Below, in pieces: positions 1 through 10,229 of a stretch of DNA of 57,389 nucleotides (within the stretch, counting starts at the first letter, position 1; each line of letters begins with the position of its first letter). A program made the translations under genes and the position numbers. The notes under the pieces are model-generated. The model saw nothing but the letters and a program-made list of their open reading frames with translations, did not search any database and had not been told where the DNA came from. The DNA is from Acidimicrobiales bacterium (GTDB lineage: Bacteria; Actinomycetota; Acidimicrobiia; Acidimicrobiales; GCA-2861595), in NCBI GenBank assembly GCA_035540975.1, contig DATLFN010000055.1, positions 1 through 57,389 of the forward strand, given 5' to 3'.

Positions 1-2
1 GC

Positions 3-152
3 CGACGACACGATGACCTGAGCCAGCTCACGCACTCCGTCGCGGCGCTCATCGCGAGATCGTGGAGCGCGGGAGAGCCCGCCGCCCGGGCAGGCCTGCG
101 CGGCGGCACCGACGAGCGGGAGGCCGCCGGCGCGATGGCACGCGCCGGGTGA
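3..152 (+). CDS. C-terminal fragment of an unidentified protein
   Basis: An open frame runs in from the window edge and stops at TGA 150-152, giving 49 residues rich in Ala, Arg and Gly. The start lies outside the window and no domain is recognisable. It may be the end of the gene upstream of trpF or chance reading in GC-rich DNA. Bases 153-206 hold nothing visible before the trpF promoter. Confidence 0.25.
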   Translation, partial: RRHDDLSQLTHSVAALIARSWSAGEPAARAGLRGGTDEREAAGAMARAG

Positions 153-206
153 CGGTGAAGCTCGGGCGGCGGCCGGGGTCCTGAGCGGCGGGCTGCCCGC
201 CCGCTC

Positions 207-212
207 TACGAT
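207..212 (+). promoter_or_regulatory. -10 box of a leaderless trpF transcript
   Basis: TACGAT at 207-212 fits the actinobacterial TANNNT -10 box. Counting its last base as -7 puts +1 on base 219, the first base of the trpF GTG start. No ribosome binding site precedes that start. Confidence 0.5.
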
Positions 213-218
213 GAACCC

Positions 219-863
219 GTGCCCACGCGCATCAAGCACTGCGGGATCACGAACCTCGACGACGCCCACCGGGCGGCCGAGGCCGGGGCGTGGGCGCTGG
301 GGATGATCTTCTGGGCGGGCTCGCCGCGGCGCTGCGAGCTCGACGAGGCGCAGATCATCGGGTCGGCGCTGCGGCGCACGGTGCACCTCACGGGCGTCTT
401 CGTCAACGCGCGGCTGGAGGAGATCGACCTCGTCGTGCAGGCGGCGGGGCTCGAGCTCGTGCAGCTGCACGGCGACGAGGGCCCCGTGTTCTGCAGCGAG
501 GTCGCGCGCCGCACCGGGGCGAAGGTCATCAAGGCCGTGCGCGTGCAGTCGCGCGCGACGCTGCAGGCGGCGGCGGCCTACCACACCGACTTCCTGCTGC
601 TCGACGCCCACGTCGAGGGCGTTCCCGGCGGCACCGGGCAGACGATCGACTGGGAGCTCGTGCGCCGGGCCAGGCTCGCGGCGCCGATCATCCTCAGCGG
701 CGGGCTGAACGCCGGCAACGTCGCCGCCGCGATCGCCGCGACCGCGCCGTTCGCCGTCGACGTCGCGAGCGGCACCGAGGCGGCGCCCGGCCGCAAGGAT
801 CCGGCGAAGCTGCACGCCTTCCACGAGGCCGTCCGCGGCGCCGAGCTCGCGCAGGCGTCATGA
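219..863 (+). CDS. trpF: Phosphoribosylanthranilate isomerase TrpF
   Basis: Converts N-(5-phosphoribosyl)anthranilate to the carboxyphenylaminodeoxyribulose phosphate in cytosolic tryptophan synthesis. At 214 residues it has the usual size of this TIM-barrel enzyme. The catalytic cysteine is C8 in the N-terminal KHCGITN motif. The family's GLNAGNV and DVASGTE phosphate-binding loops lie near the C-terminus. The GTG start at 219 is chosen because the -10 box TACGAT ends exactly 6 bases before it, indicating a leaderless mRNA. It is first in a trpF-trpB-trpA run, 25 bases before trpB. By my count alanine is GCG in 26 codons and GCC in 15, whereas trpA and most neighbours prefer GCC, which hints at a different origin. 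Confidence 0.93.
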   Translation: MPTRIKHCGITNLDDAHRAAEAGAWALGMIFWAGSPRRCELDEAQIIGSALRRTVHLTGVFVNARLEEIDLVVQAAGLELVQLHGDEGPVFCSEVARRTGAKVIKAVRVQSRATLQAAAAYHTDFLLLDAHVEGVPGGTGQTIDWELVRRARLAAPIILSGGLNAGNVAAAIAATAPFAVDVASGTEAAPGRKDPAKLHAFHEAVRGAELAQAS

Positions 864-888
864 GCGCCGTCGCCACCACGATGGCGCG

Positions 889-2109
<1,221 letters not shown>

Positions 2110-2113
2110 ACCG

Positions 2114-2890
2114 GTGACGGGGGCCCTCGAGGCGCACCTGCGGGCCCGCCGCGACGCCGGCGCCAAGCTGCTCGTGCCCTACGTCACCGGCGGGCTGGGG
2201 GAGCGGTGGACCGAGGTGCTGGCCGCCATGGCGGCCGCCGGCGCCGACGCCGTCGAGATCGGCATCCCCTTCTCCGACCCGGTGATGGACGGCCCGACCA
2301 TCCAGGAGGCCTCGCAGCGGGCGCTCGACCTGGGCACCACCCCGGCGTCCGTCCTGGCCGCCGTGCCCGCCGACGTGCCCGTCCCCCTCGTGGTGATGAC
2401 CTACTACAACATCGTCTACCGGGCCGGGCACGAGCGCTTCGCCGGCTCCCTCCGCCGGGCCGGCGTCGTTGGCGCCATCGTCCCCGACGTCCCCCTCGAG
2501 GAGCTGGGCCCGTGGGCGGCGGCGGCCGCCGGCGAGGACGTCGAGACGGTCCTCCTGGCGTCGCCGGTCACCCCCGACGACCGCCTGGCCCGCCTGTGCG
2601 AACGCTCCCGCGGCTTCGTCTACGGGGTGAGCGTCATGGGCATCACCGGCGAGCGCCGGAGCCTGGCCGCCTCGGGGGCCGTGCTGGCCAAGCGGCTCAA
2701 GGCCCACACCGACAAGCCCGTGCTCTTGGGCTTCGGCGTCTCCACGCCGGACCACGCCGTCGAGGCGTCGGCTGAGGCGGACGGCGTGATCGTCGCCTCC
2801 GCCCTGATGCGCCGCCTGCTGGACGGCGCGTCGCCCGACGAGATCGGCGACGTGGTCGCCGACTTCCGGGCCGCCCTCGACCGCGGCTGA
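2114..2890 (+). CDS. trpA: Tryptophan synthase alpha chain TrpA
   Basis: Cleaves indole-3-glycerol phosphate to indole, which passes to TrpB through the complex tunnel. It is a 258-residue TIM barrel. The catalytic pair, E48 in AVEIGIPFSDP and D59 in VMDGP, is intact. The GTG start at 2114 is 4 bases after the trpB stop and gives the expected N-terminus. It is the last gene of the trp run and is followed by a strong hairpin that separates it from the convergent ftsH. Confidence 0.96.
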   Translation: MTGALEAHLRARRDAGAKLLVPYVTGGLGERWTEVLAAMAAAGADAVEIGIPFSDPVMDGPTIQEASQRALDLGTTPASVLAAVPADVPVPLVVMTYYNIVYRAGHERFAGSLRRAGVVGAIVPDVPLEELGPWAAAAAGEDVETVLLASPVTPDDRLARLCERSRGFVYGVSVMGITGERRSLAASGAVLAKRLKAHTDKPVLLGFGVSTPDHAVEASAEADGVIVASALMRRLLDGASPDEIGDVVADFRAALDRG

Positions 2891-2902
2891 AGCCCGGGCG
2901 CG

Positions 2903-2937
2903 CCACCGGCCGGCCCCGCGCTCGGGCCGGCCGGTGG
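2903..2937. terminator. Bidirectional hairpin between trpA and ftsH
   Basis: CCACCGGCCGGCCC at 2903-2916 pairs perfectly with 2924-2937 around a 7-base loop, giving a 14 bp GC stem. There is no T-tract. It lies between two convergent genes, where a terminator would serve both. Confidence 0.6.
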
Positions 2938-2971
2938 TCGGGGCGGGACGGGCCCGCCGGGGCGCTCGCTC

Positions 2972-4813
<1,842 letters not shown>

Positions 4814-5037
4814 GGTCGGCCTTTCTGGCGAGCGAGGCGACTCTCCATCTTCCCAGTGTTCGTCGGCATCGAACGGGCCGGATTTGAGCAGTTCACCGCA
4901 TCTTCAACGAGGAATCGCCCTGTCCGCTACGCTGGGTGGTGTGAGCGCGCAGGGAGCGCTGCTCGCGGGCTCACCTCATGTCCTCCTGTGTTCGGGTGCG
5001 AGGCGGGGCCCACCCAGAAGACCAGGAGTGACAGACG

Positions 5038-6255
5038 TTGCAGACGACCTTCGCCGCGCTCGGCGTGTCGGACGACCTGGTGGCCGCACTGGCTGCCCAG
5101 GGGATCACCGACCCCTTCCCGATCCAGGCCCTCACCCTCCGGGACGCCCTCGCCGGGCGTGACGTGTGCGGGAAGGCCAAGACGGGGTCCGGCAAGACCC
5201 TGGCGTTCGGCCTGGCCCTCCTCGAGCGCATCCGCACGTCGCCCCCCGGCCGGCCCGACTCGCTGGTGCTGGTGCCCACGCGCGAGCTGGCCGTCCAGGT
5301 GACCAAGGTCCTCGAGCCGCTGGCCGCCGTGCGGGGCCGCAAGGTGGTCGCCGTCTACGGCGGCGCCAGCATGGAGCGCCAGATCAAGGCGGTGAAGGAG
5401 GGCGCCGACATCGTCGTCGCCACACCGGGCCGCCTGATCGACCTGGGCGAGCGGGGTGCGGTCAGCGTGGCCGGCGTGTCCATCATCGTCCTCGACGAGG
5501 CCGACCGCATGGCCGACATGGGGTTCCTGCCCCAGGTCGAGTGGTTCCTGCGCCGCGTCGAGTCCGACCACCAGACGCTGCTGTTCTCCGCCACCCTCGA
5601 CGGCGACATCGACCACGTGGTCAAGACGTACCTGCGCGACCCCGTGCGCCACGAGGTCCACTCCGACCAGCCGACGGTCGAGGAGATGACCCACCGCTTC
5701 CTCAAGGTGCACCAGATGGACAAGCCCAAGGTGTGCGCCGCCGTGGCCCGCTCGCAGAAGCGGACGCTGGTGTTCGCGCGCACCAAGCGGGGCGCCGACC
5801 GCCTGGCCGCGCAGCTCGAGCGGGAGGGCGTGAAGGTCGGCATCATCCACGGCGACCTCCGCCAGCAGCAGCGGGAGCGGGCGCTGAAGGACTTCTCCGC
5901 CGGGAAGCTGCCCGTCCTGGTCGCCACCGACGTGGCCGCCCGGGGCATCCACGTCGAGGGCATCGACGTGGTCATCCACTACGACCCGCCGGAGGACCAC
6001 AAGGCCTACCTGCACCGCTCGGGGCGCACGGCGCGCGCCGGCGAGGAGGGTGTCGTCGTGACCCTGGTGCTCTGGGACCAGGAGCTGGAGGTCGAGCGGC
6101 TCCAGAAGCGGGTCGGCGTGCGCCAGCCCCTGGTCGAGGTCTTCTCGAACGACCCCCGCCTCGCCGACCTCACCGCGTGGGACCCGGCCGAGAGCGACGA
6201 TGCGCCGCCGGCGCCGCGGCCCAAGGCGACGTCGGGAGGCCGGCGCACCCGCTGA
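5038..6255 (+). CDS. DEAD-box RNA helicase
   Basis: ATP-dependent RNA helicase of 405 residues, probably acting in ribosome assembly or mRNA turnover. Motifs in order: Q-motif FPIQ (27-30), Walker A AKTGSGKT (47-54), PTREL (80-84), DEAD (153-156), SAT, and the C-terminal ARGIHVEGIDVVIHYDPP and HRSGRTARAG blocks. There is only a short basic tail after the helicase core. TTG at 5038 is preferred as start because AGGAG lies 9 bases upstream; an earlier GTG is in another frame. A candidate -10 box, TACGCT at 4928-4933, would give a leader of about 98 bases, long for this genome and possibly regulatory. Confidence 0.92.
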   Translation: MQTTFAALGVSDDLVAALAAQGITDPFPIQALTLRDALAGRDVCGKAKTGSGKTLAFGLALLERIRTSPPGRPDSLVLVPTRELAVQVTKVLEPLAAVRGRKVVAVYGGASMERQIKAVKEGADIVVATPGRLIDLGERGAVSVAGVSIIVLDEADRMADMGFLPQVEWFLRRVESDHQTLLFSATLDGDIDHVVKTYLRDPVRHEVHSDQPTVEEMTHRFLKVHQMDKPKVCAAVARSQKRTLVFARTKRGADRLAAQLEREGVKVGIIHGDLRQQQRERALKDFSAGKLPVLVATDVAARGIHVEGIDVVIHYDPPEDHKAYLHRSGRTARAGEEGVVVTLVLWDQELEVERLQKRVGVRQPLVEVFSNDPRLADLTAWDPAESDDAPPAPRPKATSGGRRTR

Positions 6256-6342
6256 CGGGCGCACCGGAGGCCGACCGCCGGGGACGCGCTCGTCGTGCGG
6301 TACCCACGTACCCACGAACCCGGCCCGTCGACGCCGGAGGGC

Positions 6343-6756
6343 TCACGTGTCCGGGGCGAGAAGACGCACCTTCGGGAAGTACGCCCGGTAGCGGGCGGGA
6401 TCCCGGATGAGCAGATCGAAACCTTCGACCGCGGCGTGCGCGCCGATGAAGAAGTCGGGCAGGGGTGTCGATGCCGTGCCCCGGTCACGGCGGTAGGCCA
6501 GGAAGGCCTTGCCGGCGAGGAAGGCGGCTGCCCATGGAAGGGGAGCCCGCCTGAAGTGCTCGGGGCCGAGAGCGTCGTCGAGGTCCTCGATCCGCGAGAA
6601 CCGGACCGACACCTCTGCGTAGACGATCGGATTGATGAAGAGCGGGCCCGATTCCGCCGCTGCCGCCAGCCCTCCGGACGACCACTCCAGCCAGGTGGCG
6701 TCCTCGGTGAAGACGTCGAGCAGGACGTTGGAGTCGACGAGGGTCCCGGCTGCCAC
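6343..6756 (-). CDS. VapC-type PIN-domain ribonuclease toxin (module 1)
   Basis: PIN-domain protein of 137 residues, probably an endoribonuclease toxin that cuts tRNA or rRNA. Acidic metal-binding residues are visible: D8 in LVDSNVLLD, E48 in IVYAEVS, and D101 in LPDFFIGAHA, followed by the IRDPARY segment that usually carries the fourth acid. It starts 3 bases after the AbrB-type gene 6760-7062, its presumed antitoxin. It is convergent with the helicase gene. Assignment rests on motif pattern and pairing; the target cannot be read from sequence. Confidence 0.85.
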   Translation of the reverse strand: MAAGTLVDSNVLLDVFTEDATWLEWSSGGLAAAAESGPLFINPIVYAEVSVRFSRIEDLDDALGPEHFRRAPLPWAAAFLAGKAFLAYRRDRGTASTPLPDFFIGAHAAVEGFDLLIRDPARYRAYFPKVRLLAPDT

Positions 6757-6759
6757 CGG

Positions 6760-7062
6760 TCAGTCGGCGCGGGTGAGCGCCATGATCTCGTCCGTGGTCA
6801 TCGGGACGTCGCCGCGCCCACGCAGGCGTTCGGCCAACCGGCTCCCGCGATGGCTTCCGGTCCGGGCCTTTCGGACCACGATCGTGTCGCGTCGGCGTTC
6901 GAACTCGACTTCGGTGCCAGCTCCGATCCCGAGGGCATCCCGCAGCGCCTTCGGGATCGTGACCTGTCCCTTCTCCGTGACTCTCAGAGTAGGAATCCTA
7001 CCGGTCGAACTCCTACCAAGCTGGCCGCCGCTCCGGTTCCACGACGCGCCGACGACCTTCAT
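6760..7062 (-). CDS. AbrB/SpoVT-type antitoxin (module 1)
   Basis: The conserved part, TLRVTEKGQVTIPKALRD, is a swapped-hairpin AbrB DNA-binding domain, and the C-terminal tail would wrap the toxin. The frame allows an ATG at 7062, giving 100 residues, but the first 22 residues have no family resemblance. Sense codons ATT and CTG sit where family members start, and a likely operator (6989-7017) overlaps that point. The true start may therefore be a weak codon near 6985-6996. The gene lies directly downstream of module 2 on the same strand and may also be read from that promoter. Confidence 0.75.
   Translation of the reverse strand: MKVVGASWNRSGGQLGRSSTGRIPTLRVTEKGQVTIPKALRDALGIGAGTEVEFERRRDTIVVRKARTGSHRGSRLAERLRGRGDVPMTTDEIMALTRAD
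6989..7017. promoter_or_regulatory. Candidate antitoxin operator
   Basis: GTAGGAATCCTAC at 6989-7001 is palindromic except for its centre base, and TCCTACC recurs at 7011-7017, giving three GGTAGGA half-sites within 29 bases. Spaced inverted half-sites at the start of an AbrB-type antitoxin gene suggest autorepression. The functional role is inferred. Confidence 0.4.
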
Positions 7063-7101
7063 CGCGCCATCCGCTCACGCAGGACGTGAAGACGGCCTCC
7101 C

Positions 7102-7491
7102 TCACGCCGGCGCTGCAGTGGGGATGCCGAGGCGGGCCGCCGCGGCGATCATCCCGTCGTCGTACGTGACGAGTTCGCGGAGCTCCGACTCGAAGCGCTT
7201 CACCGTCGCGAGGTGGATCGCGTCGAGGGTCCGCAGCTCGCCTGGTTCCAGCGTCGCGGCAGCGGCCAGCACGCGATCGTTGATCCGAGCGAGCTCGATG
7301 TGAGCCAGGACCGACCGACCCGCCGCGACGGCTGACGAGCCGGCGGGCAGGAGCGCGCGTACCACCTCCGCACGGGCGAGCGCGCTGGAGACGAGTGGTC
7401 GTCTGCGCCGCAGGTGGCGACGGAGGGCCGCCGACTCCGGCTCGGCCACGGCCAGCTTCACGATCGCCGACGAATCGAGGTACGTCACCAT
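7102..7491 (-). CDS. VapC-type PIN-domain ribonuclease toxin (module 2)
   Basis: PIN-domain protein of 129 residues. All four acidic positions are visible: D6 in YLDSSAIVKL, E42 in ARAEVVRAL, D90 in TLDAIHLAT, and the D111-D112 pair in TYDDGM. It is of the YLDSSA class and is distinct in sequence from the module 1 toxin. Its ATG overlaps the antitoxin stop as TGATG, the usual coupling of a toxin to its upstream antitoxin. A 39-base gap separates it from the module 1 antitoxin. Confidence 0.88.
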   Translation of the reverse strand: MVTYLDSSAIVKLAVAEPESAALRRHLRRRRPLVSSALARAEVVRALLPAGSSAVAAGRSVLAHIELARINDRVLAAAATLEPGELRTLDAIHLATVKRFESELRELVTYDDGMIAAAARLGIPTAAPA

Positions 7492-7766
7492 CAGCGCTCG
7501 CCGCGGCGGAGGCGAGCCAGCACCTGCGACGGCAGCTCCGATCCGGCGGGCAGCACCAGCGGCGGTGGAAGGCCGTTGATGTCGCCCGAAGCCGCCTCGA
7601 TCTCGCCGGCGGCGCGCATGCGCTCGAGCGCGTTCCCCGCCGGAACCGGCGTGAGGAGGGCGACCGGGCGCCCGCGATCGGTGATCTCGATCGTCTCGCC
7701 CTGTTCGACGAGCCGCAGCAGTTCACTGGCCCGCTGCCGGAGCTCGCGGACGCCGACTCGGGCCAT
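7491..7766 (-). CDS. Phd/YefM-type antitoxin (module 2)
   Basis: Antitoxin of 91 residues with the Phd/YefM N-terminal domain: VGVRELRQRASELLRLVEQG followed by the ITDRGRPVALL strand. The C-terminal half is presumably the disordered toxin-neutralising arm. It is first in a four-gene minus-strand run (antitoxin, toxin, antitoxin, toxin). The promoter must lie in the 46 bases shared with the divergent peroxiredoxin gene. Confidence 0.87.
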   Translation of the reverse strand: MARVGVRELRQRASELLRLVEQGETIEITDRGRPVALLTPVPAGNALERMRAAGEIEAASGDINGLPPPLVLPAGSELPSQVLARLRRGER

Positions 7767-7800
7767 GCGCTACTTGTAGCACAATCGAGGGGCGGGGTGA

Positions 7801-7806
7801 TAGGTT
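7801..7806 (+). promoter_or_regulatory. -10 box of leaderless bcp
   Basis: TAGGTT at 7801-7806 puts +1 at 7813, the A of the peroxiredoxin ATG. This favours that ATG over the GTG three bases earlier. Confidence 0.45.
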
Positions 7807-7812
7807 CCGGTG

Positions 7813-8280
7813 ATGCCGCTCGAGCCGGGTGACAAAGCCCCCGACTTCACCCTGATCGACCAGCACGGCGACCCCTTCTCGCTCCAGAGGTCGCTGAAGG
7901 AGCGCAAGGCCCGCCACCTGGTCTACTTCTACCCGAAGGCCGGCACGCCCGGGTGCACCGCCCAGTCGTGCGGCCTGCGGGACGTGGCCGGTGCGGTGGG
8001 CGGCACGGTGATCGTGGGGATCAGCCCCGACAAGCCTGCCCGCCAGGCGAAGTTCGACGAGAAGTACGGGCTCGGCTTCCCGCTGCTGGCCGACGAGGAC
8101 CACGCCGTGGCCGAGGCCTACGAGGTCTGGGCCGAGAAGAGCATGTACGGCCGGAAGTACATGGGCATCGTGCGGTCGGCGTTCCTCGTGGACGTGGACG
8201 GCACGATCGTCGAGGCGTGGTACAAGGTCTCGCCCAAGGACACGGCCACCAACCTGGCGGAGGCCCTTTCCACCCGCTGA
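7813..8280 (+). CDS. bcp: Bcp/PrxQ-type peroxiredoxin
   Basis: Thiol peroxidase of 155 residues that reduces hydrogen and alkyl peroxides with thioredoxin. The peroxidatic cysteine is C48 in GTPGCTAQ. A second cysteine five residues on, C53, is the resolving cysteine typical of the Bcp subgroup. The thioredoxin fold runs from PGDKAPDFTL to the C-terminal FLVDVDGTIVEAW strand. The start at ATG 7813 is set by the -10 box 6 bases upstream. It is divergent from the toxin-antitoxin run and convergent with the J-domain gene. Confidence 0.93.
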   Translation: MPLEPGDKAPDFTLIDQHGDPFSLQRSLKERKARHLVYFYPKAGTPGCTAQSCGLRDVAGAVGGTVIVGISPDKPARQAKFDEKYGLGFPLLADEDHAVAEAYEVWAEKSMYGRKYMGIVRSAFLVDVDGTIVEAWYKVSPKDTATNLAEALSTR

Positions 8281-8313
8281 TCCCGGACCGGTCAGCGGAC
8301 CCGAGACGATCGG

Positions 8314-8703
8314 TCAGCCGGACCGACGGCGTCCCACCAGCCAGCCGAGACGGTAGGCGAACCCGCCGTCCTTCTCGCCCGCCTCGGCCGCCAGCCGGGC
8401 CAGGCGCGAGCGGGCCGCCGCCCGGCCCAGGCGGTGCAGCGGCGGTTCGGGCGAACCCGCGGTCCGGGCGCGGTCCGGCTCGTCCGGGCGCCCCCGGGAC
8501 GACCCCCGCTCGGCCAGGATCGCCTGGTAGGCGTCGGTGAGCTGAGCCATGGCCCGGTCGGCCTCCCGCCGAACCGCGTCGGGACGCCCCTCATGGAGGT
8601 CGGGGTGGAGCAGCATGGACCGGGCGCGGTAGGCGGCACGGACCTCGTCGTCGCCTGCCGTGCGGGCGACGCCGAGCACGGCGTAGTGGTCGGGCGCCGT
8701 CAC
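8314..8703 (-). CDS. J-domain protein
   Basis: A 129-residue protein whose first 70 residues form a J domain: DHYAVLGVARTAGDDEVRAAY followed by the HPD tripeptide (33-35) that stimulates Hsp70 ATPase. The remaining Arg/Ala-rich half has no zinc-finger or substrate-binding domain, so it is not full DnaJ but a small DnaK-recruiting co-chaperone. GTG at 8703 is the start. Its client is unknown. Confidence 0.85.
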   Translation of the reverse strand: MTAPDHYAVLGVARTAGDDEVRAAYRARSMLLHPDLHEGRPDAVRREADRAMAQLTDAYQAILAERGSSRGRPDEPDRARTAGSPEPPLHRLGRAAARSRLARLAAEAGEKDGGFAYRLGWLVGRRRSG

Positions 8704-8787
8704 GGCAGGCCCAGGGAAGGCACCCCACCAGTGTGGCGCGCCGGAGCCGCCTCGAACCCGGCAAGAAGGTCGTAACCCGATCGTCCC

Positions 8788-8816
8788 TTGGATTTCGGGC
8801 GTCCTTCGCGTACCCT
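8788..8816 (+). promoter_or_regulatory. Promoter of two small ORFs
   Basis: TTGGAT at 8788-8793 and TACCCT at 8811-8816 are separated by exactly 17 bases, close to a sigma-70 promoter. +1 would fall at about 8823, only 3 bases before ATG 8826, so the message is leaderless or nearly so. The 416-base gap between 8704 and 9119 is otherwise unexplained. Confidence 0.5.
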
Positions 8817-8825
8817 TCCGACGTC

Positions 8826-8936
8826 ATGGCTGACGCTTCGCGGGTGTTCCCCCGCCCCGTACCGGCGCCCGTCGCCGCTCCCTCGAAGCTCGGCCACCGG
8901 TCCGAACGGCGGGCGAGGAGCAGTCTCTTCCCATGA
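8826..8936 (+). CDS. Small ORF of unknown function (36 residues)
   Basis: A 36-residue Pro/Ala/Arg-rich peptide beginning MADASRVFPRP. No family is recognised. Support comes from the promoter that ends just before its ATG and from its TGA stop (8934-8936), which overlaps the ATG of the next small ORF as ATGA. It may be a leader peptide whose translation controls the second ORF. The composition could also be chance. Confidence 0.35.
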   Translation: MADASRVFPRPVPAPVAAPSKLGHRSERRARSSLFP

Positions 8937-9097
8937 TCCGCACGGCCTTGATCGCCTGGGTCGCGGCATCCGTCCCGTGCAGCGTCCTGCTCGGGCGGAT
9001 GTGCCGCGAGGCGTCGGCCCCCCTCACCGGCTGGGGCGGCGATGCCGTCCCCCGCCCCGTTGTGGTCGCCCCGCCGCGGGCCGTCGCCCACCTGTAG
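8933..9097 (+). CDS. Small membrane-protein-like ORF (54 residues)
   Basis: A 54-residue ORF with GAGGAG 12 bases before its ATG. The N-terminus, MIRTALIAWVAASVPCSVLL then GRM, forms one hydrophobic segment followed by a basic end. The pattern resembles the first helix of PlsY acyltransferases (SxPxxxLxGR), but the rest of that enzyme is absent. It might be a single-helix microprotein or a remnant. It overlaps the preceding ORF by 4 bases. No function is assigned. Confidence 0.4.
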   Translation: MIRTALIAWVAASVPCSVLLGRMCREASAPLTGWGGDAVPRPVVVAPPRAVAHL

Positions 9098-9119
9098 CCG
9101 GCCCCGGACGGCGCCGGCT

Positions 9120-10061
9120 TCAGCGGCGGCAGGGCCCGACGTCGGCGGACACGCCGCGGTGGTCCGACCCGGTGATCGTGAAGCGCCCGCTGCCTCCCGC
9201 GCACCACTGGCGGGAGACGAAGACGTGGTCGATCCGCAGCAGGAACGGCCGGTACCTGGTCGAGACGTAGGTGGGGCCCGCCGGCGAGGCGCGGCCGGCG
9301 TCGCGCAGCGCCCCTTCCAGGCGGCGGTAGGCCCACGTCCGGTCGGAGAGGTTGAAGTCGCCGACGACCAGCGTCGGGGACGCCTCGCCGTCGACGGCGC
9401 GCAGCAGGGCGGCGACCATGGCCCGTTGCTCGAGCAGGGGTGAGCGCACCGCGCCGCGCGGCCGGGGCCGGCGCAGGTGGACGCTGTAGAGGACGACGGG
9501 GCCCGAGGGCGCCGACACCTGCCACCGGCTGACGCGGTCGTCCACCGGTGCCCCCGGGAGCCCGGACAGGAAGCGGACCGGGAAGCGGGAGAACACGGCG
9601 TGCGACGACTGCGGCGAGAGTTCGCCGTGGGGGAAGTGGGGCTCGAGCGCCTCGTCCATGCCGGTCGGCGCCTCCACGACCACCACCAGGTCGGGAGACC
9701 GGGCGCGCACGTCGTCCGCCGCGGCCACCGGAGAGGCGTTCCCGGCGTACGCGTTGACACCGACGACCCGGATCGGCTCGGACGGGGCCGGGCCGCCGGC
9801 CGGCAGCCACGGCCCGAACACGGCGACGGCGCCCATCGCCAGCACCGAGCCGGTCGCCACCACGAAGACGGGGCGGCGGGTGAGGAGGAAGGCGGCGAGG
9901 GCGAGGACGGCCACGCCGGCGACGACGGCCGGGAGCCCGGTGGCGACCACGTCGAGCAGCGACGCCGTGTCGCGCACGACGAACCACGTCCACGGGAGGG
10001 CGGCGGCCACCAGCGAGGGGAGTGCCCGCCGCAGCGCCGGCCGCCGGTCGGTTGTCTCCAT
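9120..10061 (-). CDS. Membrane-anchored endonuclease/exonuclease/phosphatase-family protein
   Basis: A 313-residue protein. About three hydrophobic helices occupy the first 100 residues. An EEP-fold domain follows, with the VVVVEAP strand (metal-binding glutamate), VVGDFNLSD, DHVFVS and the terminal SDHRGVSADV motif carrying the catalytic Asp-His pair. The architecture matches secreted or surface EEP proteins of actinobacteria, in which the catalytic domain faces outward. The substrate, DNA or phospholipid/phosphoester, cannot be told. ATG 10059-10061 is chosen because longer versions would run through the tRNA gene. Confidence 0.82.
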   Translation of the reverse strand: METTDRRPALRRALPSLVAAALPWTWFVVRDTASLLDVVATGLPAVVAGVAVLALAAFLLTRRPVFVVATGSVLAMGAVAVFGPWLPAGGPAPSEPIRVVGVNAYAGNASPVAAADDVRARSPDLVVVVEAPTGMDEALEPHFPHGELSPQSSHAVFSRFPVRFLSGLPGAPVDDRVSRWQVSAPSGPVVLYSVHLRRPRPRGAVRSPLLEQRAMVAALLRAVDGEASPTLVVGDFNLSDRTWAYRRLEGALRDAGRASPAGPTYVSTRYRPFLLRIDHVFVSRQWCAGGSGRFTITGSDHRGVSADVGPCRR

Positions 10062-10082
10062 CGACCAATCCTCCCGCCGGCG

Positions 10083-10165
10083 TGCCCGAGGTGGGACTCG
10101 AACCCACACGCCCCGAAGGACAGTGGCTTTTGAGGCCACCGCGTCTGCCGTTCCGCCACTCGGGC
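10083..10165 (-). tRNA. tRNA-Leu(CAA)
   Basis: Acceptor arms GCCCGAG and CTCGGGC pair. The anticodon stem GTGGC/GCCAC encloses loop CTCAAAA with anticodon CAA at 10132-10130, reading UUG. A long variable arm marks a class II leucine tRNA, and a GGTTCGAGTCC T-loop is present. CCA is not encoded. It sits between two divergent protein genes. Confidence 0.96.
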
Positions 10166-10229
10166 GAGCGCAGAGGAGCGTACCTGCGCCGGGGACCACC
10201 GCCCCGGCCGTGGTGGGAGGATGGCACGG

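Noticed and set aside
4940-5162. GTG-started ORF upstream of and overlapping the helicase start
   Set aside because: It has a -10 box 6 bases upstream but its sequence is Arg/Pro-rich and mostly overlaps the helicase gene; more likely just the transcript start region.
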